A stretch of DNA of 64,000 bases from Psychrobacter sp. BI730 (GCF_013414195.1 NZ_JAATTV010000002.1:62001-126000), one strand, 5' to 3'. Positions 1 to 9,409 are shown, counted from the stretch's first letter. Numbers and translations: made by a program. The notes: generated by a model from the letters alone, not told the origin.

Positions 1-1
1 C

Positions 2-409
2 GCGGCTGACTATCCTGATACGATGTCATCTGTGACTGATAAAAAAACGCCACAGCCACGCTCACTATCGAGTGCGGCAGTTAGAGTATCACCGAGCAAT
101 ACGACCTTGTTTCGTACAGGTGTCTGGGTATCCTTGTCTAATCCAAAAGCTATCTTGTTCTTTGCGGCCTTTTTCCCTAAATTTATCAATTTTAGTGCGC
201 CACTATGGCCACAATATGTCCTATTGACCATCGGCTTGTTTTTGAGCGAAACGATTTGGCAAATCGTATATACGCTAGGTGGCAAGAAGCTAGCAAGTTG
301 GCTCGATGTTGGTAATCGCTTAGCATGGCTCAATCGTGGTTGTGGAGTAATATTTATAATTATCGCTGCTGCCTTATTGGCTGAAGTGATAAATAGTTTT
401 ATGGTTTGA
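2..409 (+). CDS. LysE/RhtB-family exporter, C-terminal part (5' end outside window)
   Basis: The frame is open to the left window edge, so the first ATG inside the window (23) is not a credible start; only about the last 135 residues are present. Visible are the NPKAILFFAAFFPKF segment, which is the hallmark of the LysE/RhtB amino-acid exporter family at the start of its second half, and two further hydrophobic helices, the last one ending almost at the C-terminus. Family members are about 200-210 residues inner-membrane proteins that export amino acids or homoserine lactones. The substrate cannot be told from this fragment. No clear terminator follows; the gene is succeeded by a long AT-rich spacer. 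Confidence 0.8.
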   Translation, partial: AADYPDTMSSVTDKKTPQPRSLSSAAVRVSPSNTTLFRTGVWVSLSNPKAILFFAAFFPKFINFSAPLWPQYVLLTIGLFLSETIWQIVYTLGGKKLASWLDVGNRLAWLNRGCGVIFIIIAAALLAEVINSFMV

Positions 410-1198
410 AAAATACCGATAATATTTCAAATTAAAGCTATTAATTGATTATATATTTTTTAAAGTATTATCTATAAAAAATAAATTAATTATTGACTTT
501 AATTTTTAAATCGTTATTATTGGCTCATTAATTTATATCGTTTATCTTTCGTAAGCGATAAATCGTTTCAATTAATCTGCTATTGTCGCCCTGACATTAG
601 CCACAACCTATGGAGGAATCATCGTGTCCTATATAACTACCAAGACGTTTTTAGAGATTAAATGTGTAAACCACATGACAGCAATGACACCTTCGAAAAG
701 GTTTGGCTAAATTTTTATATAAGCTATTGAGTGATATCCCATCTATCGATATTAACGAATAGCCTTCTGTATCTACTTGCGCTATCTCTTTTCTAGGTCT
801 ACTGTGCCAAATTTGCTTTGCGATTGTGCTAAGCTATATTGCACCTGCTGTTATCTGTTTACCTAACATTTTTCTTTACCGTTACTGCCAATGAATCGTT
901 TCAGGCTATGATTTAGCTAAAGCTTTTCTATGCGTATAATATTTACGCTGTGGCCGACGGTTTTGATCTATATTATATTTCTTTAAAATGTCCATAATAA
1001 ATCAGCCATAAATTTTTATTGATTTTTAATTAATAAAAATACGGTTTTTTATTGCCTATTATTTCTTAGCTAATAGTTTTTTTCTTATTGAACGTTACGT
1101 TTAATCGAGAAATATAAGTAATGTCTAAAAAATTTAATAGGTAAATATAAAAATTATTTGTATGGCTTTAAAAATAAAAAAAGTGGAAGAAATAAATA
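410..1198. other. Long AT-rich intergenic region upstream of rtcB
   Basis: 789 bases without a convincing gene. It is strongly AT-rich at both ends (about 410-540 and 960-1190). The middle (about 560-920) has more mixed composition and holds one possible small ORF with a good ribosome binding site (624-710), and a stretch near 770-890 that encodes a hydrophobic run between stops without a start codon, which could be gene debris. No sigma-54 type GG-GC promoter, as used for rtcBA in E. coli, could be recognised before rtcB. Confidence 0.5.
624..710 (+). CDS. Possible small ORF or leader peptide, 28 residues
   Basis: A GTG start at 624 lies 8 bases after a GGAGG ribosome binding site (613-617) and opens 28 codons ending at TAA 708-710. 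Just before the stop an ACCTT-CGAA-AAGGT mini-hairpin overlaps the end, followed by a T-run (about 711-717), which together look a little like a leader or attenuator. The peptide is not recognised and no structural gene follows within 480 bases. It may equally be the remnant of a lost gene. Confidence 0.2.
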   Translation: MSYITTKTFLEIKCVNHMTAMTPSKRFG

Positions 1199-2413
1199 AT
1201 GAGCATTCAATTAGTATTAAATAAAAATAGTAAACATGGCGTACCTGTCAAGATTTACACCTCTGATATCGAGCAAGGCGCGATGCAGCAATTACGTAAC
1301 TTGGCTCAGCTAGAGTTTGTACACTCGCATATTGCGGTCATGCCTGATGTGCATGTTGGCAAAGGTGCAACCGTTGGTAGTGTGATTCCGACCAAGTCTG
1401 CCATTATTCCTGCGGCGGTCGGTGTGGATATCGGCTGCGGTATGAACGCGGTACGCTTGTCACTTACGGCAAGCGATTTGCCCGATAGTTTAAAATCACT
1501 ACGTTTGGTGGTCGAGCAGCAAGTACCTGTCGGCTTTAACATGCACAAGCAAATCCAAGCGAAGAACTCCACACTTGATCCATTAGGCAAACGCCTAAAG
1601 CCAATTACCGATAAGCATCCGGGCTTGCTCAAAATGCTTAAAGGTTTTGAGCGTACTTGGGCGAAGCAGTTAGGAACACTCGGCGGTGGCAATCATTTCA
1701 TTGAGCTGTGCTTGGATGAGAACAATGATGTCTGGGTCATGCTGCATTCTGGCAGTCGCGGCATCGGTAATTGTATCGGTCAGTACTTTATTAACCTTGC
1801 CAAAAAAGAACGTCAATCGCGCTTCGGTCATGTGCCAGATCAAGATTTGTCTTACTTTGCCGAAGGGTCTGATAGTTTTGCTGATTATGTCAAAGCAGTG
1901 GGCTGGGCGCAGGACTACGCGTTAGAGAACCGCCGCGAGATGATGCGTTTGGTGATTAAGTCCTTGCAGTCGCCACAAGCGGGATTACCACGATTTCAGC
2001 TGACCAAAGAAGCCATCAATTGTCATCATAATTATGTCAATGAAGAGGTGCATTTCGGTGAGCAAGTCTATGTGACGCGTAAAGGTGCGATCAGTGCCTA
2101 TGCTGGTGAGCTTGGGATTATCCCAGGATCTATGGGCGCAAAGTCCTTTATCGTACGTGGTCTGGGCGAAGCTGAATCGTTTTGCTCGTGTTCGCATGGG
2201 GCAGGACGACAGATGAGCCGTGGTAAAGCCATGCGAGCATTTACCATCGACGAGCTAAAAGCGCAGACGGATGGCGTCGAGTGTCGCAAAGACAAAGGTG
2301 TCATAGATGAAATACCCGGAGCGTATAAAGACATCGATGAAGTGATGGCCAATCAAACGGATTTGGTTGAGGTGGTGCATACGCTTAAGCAGGTCATGTG
2401 TATTAAAGGCTAA
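1199..2413 (+). CDS. rtcB: RtcB-type RNA ligase
   Basis: RtcB joins RNA 2',3'-cyclic phosphate or 3'-phosphate ends to 5'-OH ends using GTP and Mn2+, in RNA repair and tRNA healing in the cytoplasm. At 404 residues it matches the E. coli protein (about 408). Visible are the metal-binding VGVDIGCGMNA block (Asp77, Cys80), the LGTLGGGNHF block, the HSGSRGIGN block, NCHHNYVNEE, and the guanylylated histidine in SHGAGRQMSR (His333). All look intact. The ATG at 1199 has a GGAAGA purine stretch just upstream. There is no rtcA cyclase next to it; instead a long hairpin and a small basic protein follow on the same strand. Confidence 0.95.
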   Translation: MSIQLVLNKNSKHGVPVKIYTSDIEQGAMQQLRNLAQLEFVHSHIAVMPDVHVGKGATVGSVIPTKSAIIPAAVGVDIGCGMNAVRLSLTASDLPDSLKSLRLVVEQQVPVGFNMHKQIQAKNSTLDPLGKRLKPITDKHPGLLKMLKGFERTWAKQLGTLGGGNHFIELCLDENNDVWVMLHSGSRGIGNCIGQYFINLAKKERQSRFGHVPDQDLSYFAEGSDSFADYVKAVGWAQDYALENRREMMRLVIKSLQSPQAGLPRFQLTKEAINCHHNYVNEEVHFGEQVYVTRKGAISAYAGELGIIPGSMGAKSFIVRGLGEAESFCSCSHGAGRQMSRGKAMRAFTIDELKAQTDGVECRKDKGVIDEIPGAYKDIDEVMANQTDLVEVVHTLKQVMCIKG

Positions 2414-2423
2414 TGAGTAAAAC

Positions 2424-2508
2424 CATAGGGAGTCACGACGGTGTCAATCGAGCTAAATGTACGAAGTGTACTATTTGCGCTCGATTTCCTAGTCGTGATC
2501 CCACTATG
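2424..2508 (+). other. Long imperfect hairpin between rtcB and the next small gene
   Basis: Three nested arms pair across this stretch: CATAGGGAGTCACGAC (2424-2439) with GTCGTGATCCCACTATG (2492-2508), ATCGAGCTAAAT (2447-2458) with ATTTGCGCTCGAT (2472-2484), and GTAC with GTAC around the tip near 2460-2471. It has no T-run and begins 10 bases after the rtcB stop, so it is not a normal terminator. It could be an mRNA processing or stability element, or a small structured RNA. No family is recognised. Confidence 0.55.
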
Positions 2509-2563
2509 CTGTCACTCGAACATATAAAACAGATTTAGAGTTGTTAAAAATATAGGTAACAAT

Positions 2564-2800
2564 ATGAGCTTAAAACAAACCTTAAAAAAGGCCAAACAGA
2601 TTGAACGACAGTTAGAGCAGCAAGCTGAGACAGGTGTGCAACACTCGCTAGGCACAGTCAAGCCGCGCAACTACTTGGCACTGGATCCACTATTAAGAAA
2701 AGGTGGTATTCATGAAAAAGAAGATATCGATATCGTCCGAAAAAAACGCCGCCGCGAAACTAAGCAGCAGCTACGGCAGACAGACTGGCTCTCAGAATAG
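2564..2800 (+). CDS. Small basic charged protein, unknown function
   Basis: 78 residues, highly charged, with an N-terminal stretch LKKAKQIERQLEQQ likely to form a helix or coiled coil and a basic KKRRRETKQQLRQ stretch near the C-terminus. No signal peptide or membrane segment. The start is supported by the upstream AGGTAACAAT before ATG. It lies 150 bases behind rtcB on the same strand, with the long hairpin between, and ahead of a strong terminator, so co-transcription with rtcB is possible. The lysine/arginine content would suit nucleic-acid binding, but that is only inference; I do not recognise the family. Confidence 0.6.
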   Translation: MSLKQTLKKAKQIERQLEQQAETGVQHSLGTVKPRNYLALDPLLRKGGIHEKEDIDIVRKKRRRETKQQLRQTDWLSE

Positions 2801-2835
2801 CGAGCATTCGTTCTAATATTAAATTTAAACGACAA

Positions 2836-2870
2836 AAAAGGCCATTCACTATAATAGTGAATGGCCTTTT
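2836..2870. terminator. Bidirectional intrinsic terminator between the small basic gene and miaB
   Basis: Near-perfect stem AAAAGGCCATTCACTA / TAGTGAATGGCCTTTT with a very short loop. T-rich on both strands, fitting the convergent arrangement. Confidence 0.9.
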
Positions 2871-2899
2871 CTTATTTATTCGTAACTATGTTGTAACGG

Positions 2900-4393
2900 T
2901 TATGCCAATACTTCGATTAGCTCACCCTTCACCATGTGCGGGCTAACGAAATCAGTAATACGTACGCTCACAAGTTTACCCAACAGCTCATCCATTTTCT
3001 CAACATCATGAGGGAACATAACGGTACGAGTGTTATCTGCTGTACCGATTAAGCAATCAGGATGACGGTTGGCAACTTGTTCAACCAAGACGCGAGTCGT
3101 GGTACCGACCATCTCATGCGTTTTGGCAAGTGTCGAGTCAATGATGACTTTCTGAAATTCAGCCAAGCGAGCTTTCTTGGTGGTGAAGCTCACATCATCT
3201 GGCAACTCAGCGGCTGGCGTGCCTGGACGTTTAGAGTAGATAAAGCTGTAAGAGTGATCGAAGTTCAACTCTTTTGCCAAGTTTAAGGTATCTTGGAAGT
3301 CTTGATCAGTTTCACCAGGGAAGCCAATAATAAAGTCGCTCGATAAGTGAATGTCTGGACGAATGGCCTTTAGCTTATTAATCTGATTAATATAAACGTC
3401 GATTGTATGGTTACGCTTCATCGCTGCCAAGATAGCATTTGAGCCACTCTGAACCGGTAGATGTAAGTGTGATACTAGCTCCGGCAATTGTGCATAGGCA
3501 TCAATGATATCATCAGTGAACTCTAGCGGATGGCTGGTCGTATAGCGAATACGCTCGACACCATCGACATGCGAGACATAGTGCAATAGCTCAGCGAAAC
3601 GGCAAATACTGCCATCGTCTTTTTCGCCGCGATAGCCATTGACGTTTTGACCCAATAGGTTGATTTCACGGATACCTTGAGCGGCAAGGCTATCAATCTC
3701 AGCCAATACGTCATCAAGTGGACGCGATAATTCTTCACCGCGTGTATAAGGCACCACGCAGAATGAGCAATACTTTGAGCAACCTTCCATAATAGAGACA
3801 AAGGCTTTGTAGCCTTCTACTCTTGGCTCTGGCAAAAAGTCAAACTTCTCAATGCTAGGGAATGACACATCAATCGTACCAATACGATTTTTAGGTGCGA
3901 TTTCACGTTGCTCATTTGATTGGTCATATAGTTCTGGCAGGCGATGCAAGGTTTGCGGGCCAAATACCATATCGACATAAGGCGCACGCTTTTGAATATT
4001 ATCGCCTTCTTGTGAAGCGACGCAGCCACCAACGCCAATGACAAGGTCAGGGCGTTTTTCTTTTAGTTTGCGCCAGCGGCCCAATTCCGAAAAGACTTTT
4101 TCTTGCGCTTTTTCGCGGATAGAGCAGGTATTCATCAGTAGTACATCGGCCTCATCGATATCATGAGTGACTTCCATACCATGCGAATCGCCGAGCACGT
4201 CTAGCATTTTGCCAGAGTCATAGACATTCATCTGACAACCTTGGGTCGTGACAAAGACCTTTTTTGTCGCTGCTTTTTCGACAGGCGCTTGGGCTGAACT
4301 TGCTTCTTTGAGTGCAGTGACAGCACGTGCGGTGACAGTCGTCTCAGCAACAGCATCGTCATCGATGCGGGGATTGAATACAGTAACACTCAT
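2900..4393 (-). CDS. miaB: tRNA-2-methylthio-N6-dimethylallyladenosine synthase MiaB
   Basis: Radical-SAM methylthiotransferase that adds the 2-methylthio group to i6A37 of tRNAs reading UNN codons. With the start at 4393 the protein has 497 residues. The N-terminal UPF0004 domain carries Cys53 (QGCQMN), Cys90 (MNTCSIRE) and Cys124 (GGCVA) for the auxiliary cluster; the radical-SAM CxxxCxxC is [10 protein letters not shown] (Cys205, 209, 212); a TRAM domain closes the protein. The frame opens further upstream to 4474, but the extra 27 residues are not MiaB-like, so the internal ATG is preferred. The first about 45 residues are a low-complexity extension before the domain. Divergent from the slt gene. 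Confidence 0.95.
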   Translation of the reverse strand: MSVTVFNPRIDDDAVAETTVTARAVTALKEASSAQAPVEKAATKKVFVTTQGCQMNVYDSGKMLDVLGDSHGMEVTHDIDEADVLLMNTCSIREKAQEKVFSELGRWRKLKEKRPDLVIGVGGCVASQEGDNIQKRAPYVDMVFGPQTLHRLPELYDQSNEQREIAPKNRIGTIDVSFPSIEKFDFLPEPRVEGYKAFVSIMEGCSKYCSFCVVPYTRGEELSRPLDDVLAEIDSLAAQGIREINLLGQNVNGYRGEKDDGSICRFAELLHYVSHVDGVERIRYTTSHPLEFTDDIIDAYAQLPELVSHLHLPVQSGSNAILAAMKRNHTIDVYINQINKLKAIRPDIHLSSDFIIGFPGETDQDFQDTLNLAKELNFDHSYSFIYSKRPGTPAAELPDDVSFTTKKARLAEFQKVIIDSTLAKTHEMVGTTTRVLVEQVANRHPDCLIGTADNTRTVMFPHDVEKMDELLGKLVSVRITDFVSPHMVKGELIEVLA

Positions 4394-4740
4394 AAGGATA
4401 AGTCCATGATTGACCAAAAATATAGCGGAGTAGCCGATTAACAGGTGGCGTATTTTATCACAACCCTGTGCCAATGTGAAAAATTAGCACGAGCGATAGG
4501 TCCTCAATATGATAAATAATTCATAGCAGTATCAATTATTTACTGTCGTTCGTATTACTATTCATAAAAACTGCGGCTCATTATCACTTCTATGTTACAC
4601 CGTGCTGTCCTATTTATTAACAAAAGGTAAAGGAGATAGTTGAAAGCACAATGAGTATAGTATGATGATTGCTATACCCTTGGCGGTACTTAGCGAACCG
4701 TTATTCACATATTTGTAGAGATATCATAAAGAGAGTCAGT
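4394..4740. other. Divergent promoter region between miaB and slt
   Basis: About 350 bases that must hold the promoters of both divergent genes. I could not identify a convincing sigma-70 pair or operator. An AAAGGAGATAG motif near 4628 precedes a TTG that opens only a few codons and is not called. Confidence 0.4.
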
Positions 4741-6873
4741 ATGACAAAGTTGCGTGTTGCGCATAGCATCAAGGATGAAGAGTCTATCAGTCAAAAACAC
4801 GCGTCAAAGCGAATCACAGTAGGTACGCTACGGTTGAGCGCGTTGAGCGTGGCAACAGCGGTAAGTGCACTTGGTGTGTCACAGGTCGCTTGTGCCGAAT
4901 TGACGTGGGGCGATGAGGAAAGCTATCAACAAGAAAGTAACTATCAACAAGATTATCAGCAGGACAGCAGTATCGACTCATTTATGGCAGCTGCTATCGC
5001 CGCAGACCGTGGTGATGTGAGTGCGCTCTATAACTATGAGCAAGTCATGAGCGGCGGCTTGTTTGCGATGTATCCGACCTATTGGCGCATGAATCTAGAT
5101 CTCAATTCACAGAGTTCAGCGGCGGTCTCGCAGTTTGTGCGCCAATATCCAGACACGGTTATGGCTGAGAAATTAGTGGCTGATTTTGCGGAGACTAAAG
5201 CAGGATCGAATGATTATGCCTCGGTTAGACAGGTAGCCAATTTGATTACCAATGCTGATGCCAGTGAACGCTGTGCCGTTGCGCTTGGGTTTAATAATGG
5301 CGGTGATACTATGCGTGCTATGGCAGCCAAATCTGATGTTTGGCTAACCACCAAAAAGCAGCCAGCACTGTGCGATCAGCTAGCGATGGAGATGAACAAC
5401 AACGCGCTGATTAGTAATCAAGATCGTGCGGCTCGTCTGAAACGTATGCTACGTAAAGGCAAGACCGGTGATATTATGGCATTATCATCACGCCTTGGTA
5501 CGCCAATTGCTTATTCGGCGCTCAGTGAAATTCAGCTAAATCCGTCTTCTTTCTTTAGCCGTTTTGGTCGTGAGCCTGCAAGCCAAACCAATCAATACCT
5601 ATATATGTACGCAATTGGCCGTATGGCTGACAAGTCTTATCGTGAGGCGGCGTTACAGTTAGATTTTGATATCAAACAAGACAATCAGCGCGCGGTCAGA
5701 TTGTTGAATGATGAAACCCGACGCTATGCTTATCGTACGCTTGGCGTACAGCGTATGAACCACAACACTGACGATGGCTTTAACGCTGAAGCAGTGGATT
5801 GGTTCCGCAACAGTTTAGATAATGACTTTAATTTTGAAGAAGCTGAAGATTATGCTATGGCAGCGATTCGCTTCGGTCGTTGGGATGATGTGGTAGAAGC
5901 TATCTCAAAAATGGATGGCGAAACGCAAAAAGAAGCCCAGTGGCAGTATTGGCTAGCTCGTGCGTATGAGCAGTCAAGCGATAGTAGCAAGCGCAATACG
6001 TCTAAAAAAATGTATCAGAACTTAGCAAAAAGTAATGACTACTATGGCCTGATGGCAAAAGACAAAATAGGGCAGCGTTTTGATGCTAGCAGTCTAGGCG
6101 GTAGTAATTTGCCTAATGTCAGTACTGCTGACCGCGCACGCGTCATGCAAGATGCTAACTTTGCTCGTGCGTTTGCATTGTACAACTCTGAGGCTAGTCG
6201 TGCTTATGCCAACCGCGAGTGGAACTGGGCAGTGAAGCAAGCTCGTGATAATCGTGATGACAATTTAATTATTGCCGCTGCTCGTCAAGCCTATGATATG
6301 GGCTGGCTCGATCGAGCGATTTATGCAGTTGATAATACTGATAGAGTGGATAGCTTAGCACTTTCGCATCCGATGCCGCATCAAAGCGCAGTCGTACGTT
6401 ATAGTGAGTCAGCAGGTATTGATCCAGCATGGGCGTACGGTATTATGCGTCAAGAAAGCCGTTTCGTATCTTCTGCGCGCTCAAACGTAGGCGCGAGCGG
6501 ACTGATGCAAGTTATGCCTGATACCGCAAAATATATCGCTCGTAACCTAGGCGAGACGTATAGTGCGAGCCGTGCCAACAGCGGTGATACCAATATCCGC
6601 TATGGCACATGGTATATGGGTGATATCTTGGGTAAGCTCAACTATCAACCAGTATTAGCAACTGCAGGCTATAACGCTGGTCCCAATAATGCCAAACGCT
6701 GGCAACCAGTTTATGGTTCGCTGGCCGCAGATCAGTATGTCGAGTCAATCGCATTTCCTGAGACACGTAATTATGTCAAACATGTAATGGAAAACGCCAC
6801 TATCTATAGCAGTCTGTTGGGTCGTGGTCAGCCGATTAGTCAGCGTATGGGTACGGTGCCAGCTGGATTTTAA
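4741..6873 (+). CDS. slt: Soluble lytic murein transglycosylase (Slt70-like)
   Basis: Periplasmic enzyme that cleaves the MurNAc-GlcNAc bond of peptidoglycan with formation of 1,6-anhydro ends. Start taken at 4741 behind AAAGAGAG, giving 710 residues; the open frame begins at 4669. A basic N-terminus, a hydrophobic stretch and VACA-ELTWG suggest a signal peptide cut near residue 54, which is long for a signal. A large alpha-superhelical middle follows; the C-terminal SLT domain has the catalytic Glu in MRQESRF (about residue 572) and the GASGLMQVMP and AGYNAGPNNAKRW motifs. The 1,6-anhydro products feed recycling by AmpD, encoded at 14.9 kb. Single gene with its own terminator. Confidence 0.92.
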   Translation: MTKLRVAHSIKDEESISQKHASKRITVGTLRLSALSVATAVSALGVSQVACAELTWGDEESYQQESNYQQDYQQDSSIDSFMAAAIAADRGDVSALYNYEQVMSGGLFAMYPTYWRMNLDLNSQSSAAVSQFVRQYPDTVMAEKLVADFAETKAGSNDYASVRQVANLITNADASERCAVALGFNNGGDTMRAMAAKSDVWLTTKKQPALCDQLAMEMNNNALISNQDRAARLKRMLRKGKTGDIMALSSRLGTPIAYSALSEIQLNPSSFFSRFGREPASQTNQYLYMYAIGRMADKSYREAALQLDFDIKQDNQRAVRLLNDETRRYAYRTLGVQRMNHNTDDGFNAEAVDWFRNSLDNDFNFEEAEDYAMAAIRFGRWDDVVEAISKMDGETQKEAQWQYWLARAYEQSSDSSKRNTSKKMYQNLAKSNDYYGLMAKDKIGQRFDASSLGGSNLPNVSTADRARVMQDANFARAFALYNSEASRAYANREWNWAVKQARDNRDDNLIIAAARQAYDMGWLDRAIYAVDNTDRVDSLALSHPMPHQSAVVRYSESAGIDPAWAYGIMRQESRFVSSARSNVGASGLMQVMPDTAKYIARNLGETYSASRANSGDTNIRYGTWYMGDILGKLNYQPVLATAGYNAGPNNAKRWQPVYGSLAADQYVESIAFPETRNYVKHVMENATIYSSLLGRGQPISQRMGTVPAGF

Positions 6874-6892
6874 TCACTGAACTTGCATTTCA

Positions 6893-6930
6893 TAAACCAC
6901 TAATGATTTATTGTTAGTGGTTTATTTTTA
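6893..6930 (+). terminator. Intrinsic terminator of slt
   Basis: Perfect 11-bp stem TAAACCACTAA (6893-6903) / TTAGTGGTTTA (6914-6924), 10-base loop, then TTTTTA. Confidence 0.85.
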
Positions 6931-7239
6931 TCTGCTGATTTGCTTTGCTAATTGTCAATTGATCAACTCTGATTTGCCCAAGTAACACTCATCTGGCTAA
7001 GATAAACTTCACAGCCGTTATCCTTCAGTACTTTATCAACATTTATCGAGATTCCTGACGATGTCGTCAACGTTTACGTTTTTGCTATAGATTAAAAAAA
7101 ACGTTTTGTTACCATTGCCTTAATGGGAAACCCTATTTTTCAGTCTTGTTCTTAGGTCAATGCGTGTTTTATGTATCGCGTCTAATGATTTAAGTTATAG
7201 CCTATGTCTTATCATTGCTAACTAACTGCCTTCAGTCCT
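6931..7239. other. Intergenic region before the RNase T2-like gene
   Basis: About 310 bases with no gene. It contains several copies of the hexamer AACGTT or close variants (around 7065-7105), which may be chance in AT-rich DNA. No promoter could be assigned with confidence. Confidence 0.35.
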
Positions 7240-8049
7240 ATGATCAAAAAATATTTTAGTCTGTCTACGTCGCCAAAAACCAAATATTCGTTATCTAATC
7301 GGATATGCTTTTTATCGAAGGCAAATACAAAGACAGATACAAACACAAGCAACAAGGCTGCTAATTCTATGGTGCAATTGCGTGCAGGGTTGGCTAGTAG
7401 ACATTGTGTAGACAGTATCAAAGCGACGATGAGCTTTGGCGCTTTACTGCTTATACAAGGCGTTGTATTGCTGCCAGCACAGGCGGCTAGCACGGTTAAG
7501 ACGGGTCAGCGTGTATTGATGATTGAGATGACCCCAGCATTATGTAATATGCAGCCAACGCGGGCACGTATGCGTCAGTGTTTAGAAGGGTACTCGTTAA
7601 CCGTATCTGGTCTAGATATAGGATATGGCGAACGCTGCGGTCGTGGTAGTGAGCCACGCCTTACCCCGCTACAACTAAAAGTCGTCAACCGTATCATGCC
7701 TGACACAACGGTACGTAGCCAAACGTGGCAACGTTATGGAGCTTGTAGTCCGCTTAGCGCCAGCAGTTACTTCCGCCAAATTACCAATTATGCAGGCGGA
7801 TTGAAATTACCGAACGAGTTAAATACGGGTAATAGTTATACCGTTTCAAAATCTCGATTTATCAGTCAAATGACCCGTCTCAATAGTGGTATGTCTTCAA
7901 ATAGTGTGGACCTCATCTGTCAAGAAGGCAGCCGTCGCCAATCGATACTCACTGATATACATGTGTGTTATGAGGGTAGTGATTTTGGGACTTGTCATGA
8001 TGTTGTAGACAGCTGTGGCAGTAAATTTATCATTTCAGGTGGACGATAG
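7240..8049 (+). CDS. RNase T2-fold secreted protein lacking catalytic residues
   Basis: The C-terminal 185 residues align by eye with bacterial RNase I: VLMIEMTPALC matches the first strand, LTVSGLDIG the CAS I block (normally HGLWP), RSQTWQRYGAC the CAS II block (normally E-x-x-K-H-G-x-C), then TVSKSRF, VDLICQ and SCGSKFII at the end. The CAS I His is Ser123, the CAS II Glu is Thr162 and its His is Tyr166, so acid-base catalysis should be lost, while structural Cys, Gly and Trp residues remain. A hydrophobic segment (about 64-83) ending in AQA-AS looks like a signal peptide. The true start is uncertain: 7240, 7369 (AAGG upstream) or 7429 are possible. Likely periplasmic. The role is unknown; RNA or nucleotide binding without cleavage is only a guess. 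Confidence 0.8.
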   Translation: MIKKYFSLSTSPKTKYSLSNRICFLSKANTKTDTNTSNKAANSMVQLRAGLASRHCVDSIKATMSFGALLLIQGVVLLPAQAASTVKTGQRVLMIEMTPALCNMQPTRARMRQCLEGYSLTVSGLDIGYGERCGRGSEPRLTPLQLKVVNRIMPDTTVRSQTWQRYGACSPLSASSYFRQITNYAGGLKLPNELNTGNSYTVSKSRFISQMTRLNSGMSSNSVDLICQEGSRRQSILTDIHVCYEGSDFGTCHDVVDSCGSKFIISGGR

Positions 8050-8419
8050 TCTTTACTTAGTTACCTGCTTAAACTTCCTTTTCGATACCGTTTTTCATTT
8101 CACTTAATCGAATTTGATGGTGCACATTGCCTATTTTGACCATTATATCTACGTATAACACAGTGAAAATATGCTTTAGTTATCATGTACTGAAACCCTC
8201 TAGCGCTTTATTCGTAAGCGCTTAGCTTCTAAAAGAAACCTCTCGTATAAAATGTAACAATATAATCCCTGACGGGTCTATGACTGTATCTAGACGGTCA
8301 CTGCGATGAAGTGCTACACTAGCTCTCGGTTTATACATGCTGCTATGCGGCAAACAAGTCGATATCTAAAATGATAATCGTTCATTAGAATTATCTAATA
8401 ATTAATTAGGGAGTATTCA
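8050..8419. other. Intergenic region upstream of mdh
   Basis: 370 bases without a gene. A TATAAT hexamer at 8261-8266 could be a -10 box, but no good -35 sits at the right distance. The direct upstream end carries TTAGGGAG before the mdh ATG as ribosome binding site. Confidence 0.35.
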
Positions 8420-9409
8420 ATGTCAATGAAACAGCCTTTACGTGTTGCCGTCACTGGTGCCGCTGGTAATATCAGCTACGCGATGCTATTTCGTATTGCA
8501 TCTGGCGAGATGCTAGGTAAAGATCAGCCAGTTATTTTGCAATTACTTGAAATTACGCCAGCTCTTGACGCCCTAAAGGGTGTGGTCATGGAACTAGAAG
8601 ACTGTGCATTCCCATTGTTGGCTGGTATCGTCCAAACTGACGATGCTAATGTCGCATTCAAAGATATCGATTATGCTTTACTGGTTGGTGCACGTCCTCG
8701 TGGCCCAGGTATGGAGCGTAAAGATTTGCTAGAAGCCAACGCTGCGATTTTCTCAGCACAAGGTAAAGCATTGAACGAAGTCGCTAGCCGTGATGTAAAA
8801 GTATTGGTAGTCGGTAACCCTGCCAACACCAACGCACTTATCGCTCAGCGCAATGCGCCAGATCTTGATCCACGCAACTTCACTGCAATGACTCGTCTAG
8901 ACCACAACCGTGCTATGGCGCAGTTAGCTGGTAAGACTGACAGCACTGTAAATGACGTGAAAAAAATGATCATCTGGGGCAACCATTCGTCAACTCAGTA
9001 TCCAGATCTAACTGCTTGTACGGTAAACGGCAAGCCTGCTTTAGATTTAGTTGATCGCGAATGGTACGAAGCAACTTATATCCCAGAAGTACAACAGCGT
9101 GGTGCTGCAATCATTAAAGCTCGCGGTGCATCATCTGCCGCTTCTGCTGCCAACGCTGCTATCGCACATATGCGTACGTGGGCACTAGGTACTGATGAGA
9201 ATGATTGGGTATCTATGGGCGTTTACTCAAACGGCGAATACGGTATTGCTGAAGGTTTGATCTACTCATTCCCATGCACATGCACTAACGGCGACTGGTC
9301 TATCGTAGACGGCGTTGATGTATCATCAGATTTCTCGAAAGAGAAAATGGCTGCCACTGAGCAAGAGCTTAGTGAAGAGCGTGATGCAGTAGCACATTTA
9401 CTACCGTAA
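8420..9409 (+). CDS. mdh: NAD-dependent malate dehydrogenase
   Basis: Oxidises malate to oxaloacetate in the TCA cycle. The 329 residues contain the nucleotide-binding [12 protein letters not shown] loop, the substrate loop [14 protein letters not shown] with the arginines that bind the carboxylates, TRLDHNRA with the catalytic Asp, and [12 protein letters not shown] with the catalytic His. This is the type-2 Mdh group (about 326-330 residues, similar to cytosolic Mdh), not the 312-residue E. coli type. The ATG at 8420 follows a GGGAG ribosome binding site; a second ATG at 8426 is possible. Monocistronic, closed by a strong terminator. Confidence 0.97.
   Translation: MSMKQPLRVAVTGAAGNISYAMLFRIASGEMLGKDQPVILQLLEITPALDALKGVVMELEDCAFPLLAGIVQTDDANVAFKDIDYALLVGARPRGPGMERKDLLEANAAIFSAQGKALNEVASRDVKVLVVGNPANTNALIAQRNAPDLDPRNFTAMTRLDHNRAMAQLAGKTDSTVNDVKKMIIWGNHSSTQYPDLTACTVNGKPALDLVDREWYEATYIPEVQQRGAAIIKARGASSAASAANAAIAHMRTWALGTDENDWVSMGVYSNGEYGIAEGLIYSFPCTCTNGDWSIVDGVDVSSDFSKEKMAATEQELSEERDAVAHLLP

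Noticed and set aside
1306..2352. Several open frames of 70-130 codons on both strands within rtcB
   Set aside because: All are covered by the rtcB frame, which has full-length family similarity.
4394..4474. N-terminally longer MiaB (start at 4474)
   Set aside because: The extra 27 residues are hydrophobic and foreign to MiaB; the ATG at 4393 gives the normal beginning.
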